Assembly: GCA_046262735.1 (NCBI GenBank) | Contig: JBHEMD010000166.1 | Span: forward strand, 1-10,249 | DNA length: 10,249 bases | Direction of reading: 5' to 3' | Source: AV17 sp046262735 | Lineage (GTDB): Bacteria > Verrucomicrobiota > Verrucomicrobiia > Chthoniobacterales > UBA10450 | In this document: positions 7,479-10,249 of the stretch, in pieces | Layout: each line of letters opens with the position of its first letter | Numbering within the stretch: position 1 is the first letter of the stretch | The notes under the pieces: model-generated | The model's input: only the letters and a program-made list of their open reading frames with translations | What the model was told of the DNA's origin: nothing | Database searches by the model: none | Program-made: the position numbers and the translations under genes

Positions 7479-7772
7479 GTGAAGTCCATCCCATTTATCA
7501 TCGGGACAATCTTCGCCTTCAGCATGCTTGCCGGCGCCGTTTCCGCCGATCCACCGCAGAAGCAAACTTCGGTTCGGCCACAGCGGTCTGACGAACAACT
7601 CGTGTTCGTCACCGGCTCACTTATTCCGCAGCGCATCAAACTTCACCCCATCGCCACCAAGACAGTGTCGCCCGTTCGAATCATCGATCGTCGCGAGATC
7701 GACGGCACCGGCCGATTCACGACGCCCGGCGCTTTCGTCAACGACCCGTCGGTCCGCATCATCGGCCACTAA
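7479..7772 (+). CDS. small secreted TonB-receptor-plug-like protein
   Basis: This is a 97-residue protein with a GTG start at 7479. Residues 1-23 form a good signal peptide (Lys2, hydrophobic core, cleavage after VSA). The mature part contains LVFVTGSLIP at 41-50, almost the same as VIVTGSLIP in the receptor just upstream. Further receptor-like text follows: SPVRIIDRREIDGTGR at 64-79 and a final NDPSVRIIGH, which corresponds to the early plug (X-P-V, then the helix before the L-x-x-P-x-V segment). It stops before the LRG and ILKDG plug blocks and has no barrel. At the nucleotide level it differs clearly from the upstream gene, so it is not a recent tandem copy. No Shine-Dalgarno is obvious before the GTG. 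It is either a genuine mini-protein of unknown role or the eroded 5' end of a second receptor gene. The intact signal peptide and open frame favour the first, weakly. Confidence 0.55.
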   Translation: MKSIPFIIGTIFAFSMLAGAVSADPPQKQTSVRPQRSDEQLVFVTGSLIPQRIKLHPIATKTVSPVRIIDRREIDGTGRFTTPGAFVNDPSVRIIGH

Positions 7773-7832
7773 GCTGCTCGCGGGTGGGGCAGAAACACGA
7801 CGTGCCGGGAGGGCGTCGGGTAAACTCCATTG

Positions 7833-7873
7833 GTCGCTTGTGAGGCGACTGAGCAATCGGGAGATTGCGAGTC
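7833..7873 (+). other. pair of overlapping RNA hairpins upstream of tRNA-Ala
   Basis: Between the small plug-like gene and the tRNA (7773-7937) I see no gene. GTCGC (7833-7837) can pair with GCGAC (7845-7849). Alternatively GACT (7847-7850) pairs with AGTC (7870-7873), outside a perfect 6-bp stem GCAATC/GATTGC (7853-7858 and 7863-7868) closed by a GGGA (GNRA-type) tetraloop. The two structures share bases 7847-7849 and exclude each other at that point. They could be part of the tRNA leader transcript or of the preceding 3' end. No T-run supports a terminator. Confidence 0.3.
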
Positions 7874-7937
7874 ACTCTGTCGAGCCGGCGAACGCTTGCC
7901 CGCGAACAACTTTGAGCGATGATTACCGCTCTGCTGC

Positions 7938-8010
7938 GGGGGTATAGCTCAGCTGGTAGAGCGTCTCGTTCGCAATGAGAAGGCCAGGGGTTCGAATCCC
8001 CTTACCTCCA
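7938..8010 (+). tRNA. tRNA-Ala (anticodon CGC)
   Basis: All four arms fold. The acceptor GGGGGTA pairs with TACCTCC and includes the G3-U70 wobble that is the universal alanine identity element. The D-arm is GCTC/GAGC with loop AGCTGGTA. The anticodon stem TCTCG/TGAGA encloses the loop TTCGCAA, giving anticodon CGC, which reads GCG. The T-arm is AGGGG/CCCCT with loop TTCGAAT. The discriminator base is A at 8010, and CCA is not encoded (TAA follows), so it must be added by the CCA enzyme. GCG alanine codons are frequent in the neighbouring genes. The 3' end lies only 11 bases from the stop of the convergent mbfA-like gene. Confidence 0.97.
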
Positions 8011-8021
8011 TAAAATCGACA

Positions 8022-9221
8022 TTAACTGATTGCGCCAAAGGCGAGGCCGAGGCCGTAGGTCACGGCTGCCTCGATTACCCCGACGATGGTCATTTCCAAT
8101 CCCGACGCCCACCAGGAACGCAGGGTGATGAGAGATTTGACAGCGCCAACGGCGAAGTGCGCGATGATGCTGATGACGAATGCCCATATGACCGCGGCGA
8201 TTCCGCTCATAAAGAAAAAGGGGATGATTGGAATGAAAGCACCGATCGCGGTCGAGATCGCTGCTGAGGCAGATGATTTCCAAGGCGAAGGGAAACGGTG
8301 CTCGGACAGACCAAGCTCGGTTTGGGCCATGGCTTGCACCAGTTGCTCGGGATTTTCGCCAAGCCGTTCGGCCATCCGTTGTGCTTCTTCGGGACTGAAC
8401 CCCTGGAGCTGATAAAAGAGCGACATCTCTTCGATCTCTTCTTCGGGGTTTTCTTCGACTTCGGCTTTCTCGCGCGCGATCTCGGCCTCGTAAACTTCCG
8501 CTTCGCTCTTGACCGCGAGATACGCGCCCGCACCCATTGAGAGGGACGACGCAATCATGCCGGCGAGACCGGAGATGAGAATGTAATGTTGCTGGTTGTT
8601 CGTCGCGCCGGCGACGCCGGAGACAATTCCGAAGACGGCGCCGAGGCCGTCGTTCACACCGTAAATGGCGTCCGCCACCCAGCTGCCGCCGCGACCGTGC
8701 CAGCGCTCGCGTTTTAAAATCGTGTCCAGCACGGTGCGCGGGCCGAGCTGCGGCACCATCGTTTGCAACGCGCGCGCGTGCGCTTTTTCTTCCAGCGCGC
8801 TTTCGCGCAGAAAATCTGTCACGTCGTGCTCGCCGGCGAGGTCGCTGTCGCGCTGATCGCGAAATTCCGCTTCGTGTTTTTCCTCGGCCGCTTCCATGCG
8901 GCGGATCGCGATTTCGCTGCCGAGCGCGCGATTTAGCCAGCGTTTGAAACGTCCGCCGAGCGTGTCCGGCAAAGTCGGCACAGGCTCGCCAAGATCGACA
9001 AGTTTCTTCGCCCATCGCTGCGCGTGCCGTTCTTCGGCTTCGGCCATGCGCAGTAAAATGCCTTTGCGTTTTTCGTCTGGCTCACGTGCGGCCAGCTCGC
9101 GGTAAACCTGCGCCGTCTCCACTTCCGCGCGCCAGTTGCGTTTGACGACTTGAACCGTCTCCTGCCTGCCCGCCGTAGCATCGGCGGAGGCGGGTCGATC
9201 TTGTGAAGCGTCCGTTTTCAT
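8022..9221 (-). CDS. mbfA: MbfA-like rubrerythrin-VIT1 membrane iron exporter
   Basis: This 399-residue fusion has an N-terminal ferritin-like diiron domain and a C-terminal VIT1/CCC1 transporter domain, the architecture of MbfA (membrane-bound ferritin A). In Agrobacterium and Bradyrhizobium, MbfA exports iron from the cytoplasm and protects against peroxide. Diiron ligands appear at Glu33 (EVE), E63xxH66 (EERHAQ), Glu113/Glu114-H116 and E145xxH148 (EEKAH). The VIT1 part starts near 182 (ADAIYGVNDGLGAVFGIVSG). It has two helices, an acidic cytoplasmic segment at 239-310 (VYEAEIAREKAEVEENPEEE, a likely metal-collecting loop), then three helices at about 318-398. I chose the ATG at 9221, which overlaps the stop of the upstream EamA gene (ATGA); a TTG three codons earlier is less likely. 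No strong ribosome site is visible, consistent with coupling. Codons for residues 9-18 carry a palindromic repeat. No Irr/Fur box was recognised. Confidence 0.93.
   Translation of the reverse strand: MKTDASQDRPASADATAGRQETVQVVKRNWRAEVETAQVYRELAAREPDEKRKGILLRMAEAEERHAQRWAKKLVDLGEPVPTLPDTLGGRFKRWLNRALGSEIAIRRMEAAEEKHEAEFRDQRDSDLAGEHDVTDFLRESALEEKAHARALQTMVPQLGPRTVLDTILKRERWHGRGGSWVADAIYGVNDGLGAVFGIVSGVAGATNNQQHYILISGLAGMIASSLSMGAGAYLAVKSEAEVYEAEIAREKAEVEENPEEEIEEMSLFYQLQGFSPEEAQRMAERLGENPEQLVQAMAQTELGLSEHRFPSPWKSSASAAISTAIGAFIPIIPFFFMSGIAAVIWAFVISIIAHFAVGAVKSLITLRSWWASGLEMTIVGVIEAAVTYGLGLAFGAIS
9169..9194. repeat. GC-rich palindromic repeat inside mbfA reading frame
   Basis: CCCGCC (9169-9174) and GGCGGG (9189-9194) are exact inverted arms. 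A second perfect pair, CCGCCG (9170-9175) and CGGCGG (9182-9187), sits inside with loop TAGCAT. The form resembles the dispersed CCCGCC...GGCGGG palindromes I know from Verrucomicrobiota genomes. Here it falls in coding sequence and is read through as PASADATAGR in the unstructured N-terminal linker of the MbfA-like protein, before the ferritin-like domain begins. It keeps the frame. Only one full copy is present in the window, so repeat status rests on recall and form. Confidence 0.55.
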
Positions 9222-10180
9222 GTGGCGCAATCCGGTTCAACCGCGACACCGATCGGCGGTGCCGATTTGGGGCCCAATTGTTGCACCGTAATTACAATTG
9301 CCACCGAGCCAACAATCAATCCCGCGCCGAGAAGCGTGTGTAAGGTCAGAGTTTCGCGGGCGAAAAAAGTGCCGAGAATAATTGCGACCACAGGATTAAC
9401 GTAGGCATAAGTCGCGACTTTTGCCGGATCACAATGGCGCAACAGATAAAAATACGCCGTGTAACCGATCAGGGCGCCGATCAGAACCAAATAAATAAAC
9501 GCGCCAACTGATAGTGGAGTGATCTTGGTCGGATCAAAATGATGATGTTCCTTCAGCAATAGACCGAGAAGAACGAGCAACACGCCGCCACACATCATTT
9601 GTTGACCGGCGGCGAGAAAAAGAGACGGCGAGCTCCTCGCGCTGCGTGAATAAAGCGAACCGATTGACCAGGCCAGCGAGCCGACAAGCAAGATCGACAT
9701 CCCCAGTGCGAGATGATTGTGCGCCGAATTTGAAAAATTTGTCAGCGCTGGACCAACCAGAATGCCGACACCCGCGAACCCGCCCAATAATCCAAGCCAG
9801 ACAAATCGCGTCGGACGCGGCGCCGTTCCGCTAAGCCAGCCCAGTAGCGCGATGTAAATTGGCACCGTCGCGACGAGCAACGCCGCCAGACCGGTCGGCA
9901 CCCATTTTTCCGAGATTGTAACGGCCCCATTTCCGCCCAGTAATAAGCAAGCGCCGATGATGAACGAATTTTTCCATGTCGTGACGGTGGGCTGCGGCGC
10001 GCCTTGCCAGCGCGCGGCCACGTACATGATTGCACCGGCGAGAAAAAACCGGGTCCCGGCCATGAGAAACGGCGGGATCGATTGAATCGCAAACAGAATG
10101 CCCAGATACGTCGAGCCCCAAATGAGATAAAGCGCCGCGAACGCAAGAATGATCCAGATTCGCTTCGGCGCAGCCATCAT
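9218..10180 (-). CDS. EamA-family (DMT) transporter, YedA-like
   Basis: This 320-residue inner-membrane protein belongs to the drug/metabolite transporter superfamily, whose members export amino acids, metabolites or drugs or take up metabolites. It shows two tandem five-helix EamA repeats, about residues 10-142 and 160-300, for ten membrane segments. Family marks include LIWGSTYLGI at 19-28 in helix 1, ARWQ near 56-59, GNGAVTISEKWVPTGLAALL at 83-102, and the second-repeat signature AKVATYAYVNPVVAIILG at 253-270 followed by FFARETLT. The whole is closest in style to E. coli YedA, whose substrate is not settled. ATG codons at 10180 and 10177 both fit; neither has a clear Shine-Dalgarno. The stop overlaps the ATG of the mbfA-like gene, so the two are probably co-translated. 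The pairing with an iron exporter is suggestive but does not identify the substrate. Confidence 0.93.
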   Translation of the reverse strand: MMAAPKRIWIILAFAALYLIWGSTYLGILFAIQSIPPFLMAGTRFFLAGAIMYVAARWQGAPQPTVTTWKNSFIIGACLLLGGNGAVTISEKWVPTGLAALLVATVPIYIALLGWLSGTAPRPTRFVWLGLLGGFAGVGILVGPALTNFSNSAHNHLALGMSILLVGSLAWSIGSLYSRSARSSPSLFLAAGQQMMCGGVLLVLLGLLLKEHHHFDPTKITPLSVGAFIYLVLIGALIGYTAYFYLLRHCDPAKVATYAYVNPVVAIILGTFFARETLTLHTLLGAGLIVGSVAIVITVQQLGPKSAPPIGVAVEPDCAT

Positions 10181-10238
10181 TCACAATGTGCGATTCAACT
10201 GCCCAAGCAACCACCCGCTTCCTGCGGCGGTAGGGACA

Positions 10239-10249
10239 TCGCGCTGCGA
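10239..10249. repeat. half of a possible inverted repeat cut by window end
   Basis: The window ends in TCGC-GCT-GCGA (10239-10249), a 4-bp stem that opens outward to GGTAGGGACA on its left. If the missing right side continues TGTCCC, the whole would be a long palindrome in the region upstream of the EamA gene. Only the visible half is supported. Confidence 0.25.

Noticed and set aside
7062..7598. 178-codon minus-strand open frame
   Set aside because: It is antisense to the receptor barrel and the signal peptide of the small plug-like protein; no recognisable features.
7528..7947. 139-codon plus-strand frame overlapping the plug-like gene and entering the tRNA
   Set aside because: It starts inside the plug-like gene in another frame, lacks a signal or motif, and ends inside the tRNA-Ala gene.
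7938..8030. tRNA-Ala as an integration (att) site
   Set aside because: No integrase, no repeated tRNA 3' segment and no phage-like gene is visible in the window.
8002..9015. 337-codon open frame on the minus strand
   Set aside because: It runs in another frame through the mbfA-like gene and its translation is Arg/Ser-rich low-complexity with no family resemblance; the mbfA frame has clear domains.
9228..9230. TTG start for the mbfA-like gene, giving 402 residues
   Set aside because: The ATG at 9221 overlaps the EamA stop as ATGA and is the more usual coupled start; the extra three codons add nothing conserved.
1..10249. CRISPR array or insertion sequence
   Set aside because: No regularly spaced direct repeats, no transposase motifs and no terminal inverted repeats flanking an open frame were seen.

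Overview
The window is a GC-rich, gene-dense bacterial chromosome segment. My best guess at the source is a Verrucomicrobiota lineage of the Chthoniobacterales/soil type. This is inferred from the style of the TonB-dependent receptor (a VTGSLIP plug start followed by a GPNPVDTYN-like stretch), the small secreted plug-like protein behind it, and the GC-rich palindromic repeats. There is no rRNA or marker gene to prove it. A Gram-negative envelope is certain because a full outer-membrane TonB receptor is present. No gene-free stretch exceeds about 170 bases.

Layout, left to right. (1) Positions 1-2919, plus strand: a LanB-like lanthipeptide dehydratase glutamylation-domain protein without its elimination domain, joined by an ATGA stop/start overlap to a canonical Soj/ParA ATPase. 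No ParB follows. The dehydratase start is itself inside an ATGA, so a further upstream gene may belong to the same operon. (2) 2935-3076, minus: the N-terminal scrap of a GNAT acetyltransferase, whose homology ends about 15 bases past the parA stop. This marks a probable rearrangement junction. (3) 3148-3783, plus: UdgX, the uracil-DNA glycosylase relative that bonds covalently to uracil sites, with its diagnostic KRRIHK loop. (4) 3791-4192, minus, convergent with udgX: a small exported DUF5666-like protein. (5) 4341-7391, plus: a complete TonB-dependent receptor, followed at 7479-7772 by a 97-residue secreted protein that looks like only the beginning of a receptor plug. (6) 7938-8010, plus: tRNA-Ala(CGC), preceded by nested hairpins. 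(7) 10180-8022, minus: a two-gene unit with an ATGA overlap, an EamA/YedA-type exporter followed by an MbfA-type rubrerythrin-VIT1 membrane iron exporter. A palindromic repeat sits inside the mbfA reading frame.

The genes are mostly independent functional units: possible peptide modification with a ParA partner, DNA repair, nutrient uptake through the outer membrane, translation, and iron/metabolite export. The least ordinary parts are the dehydratase-ParA coupling, the in-frame palindromic repeat in mbfA, the orphan plug-like protein and the truncated acetyltransferase next to an orphan parA.
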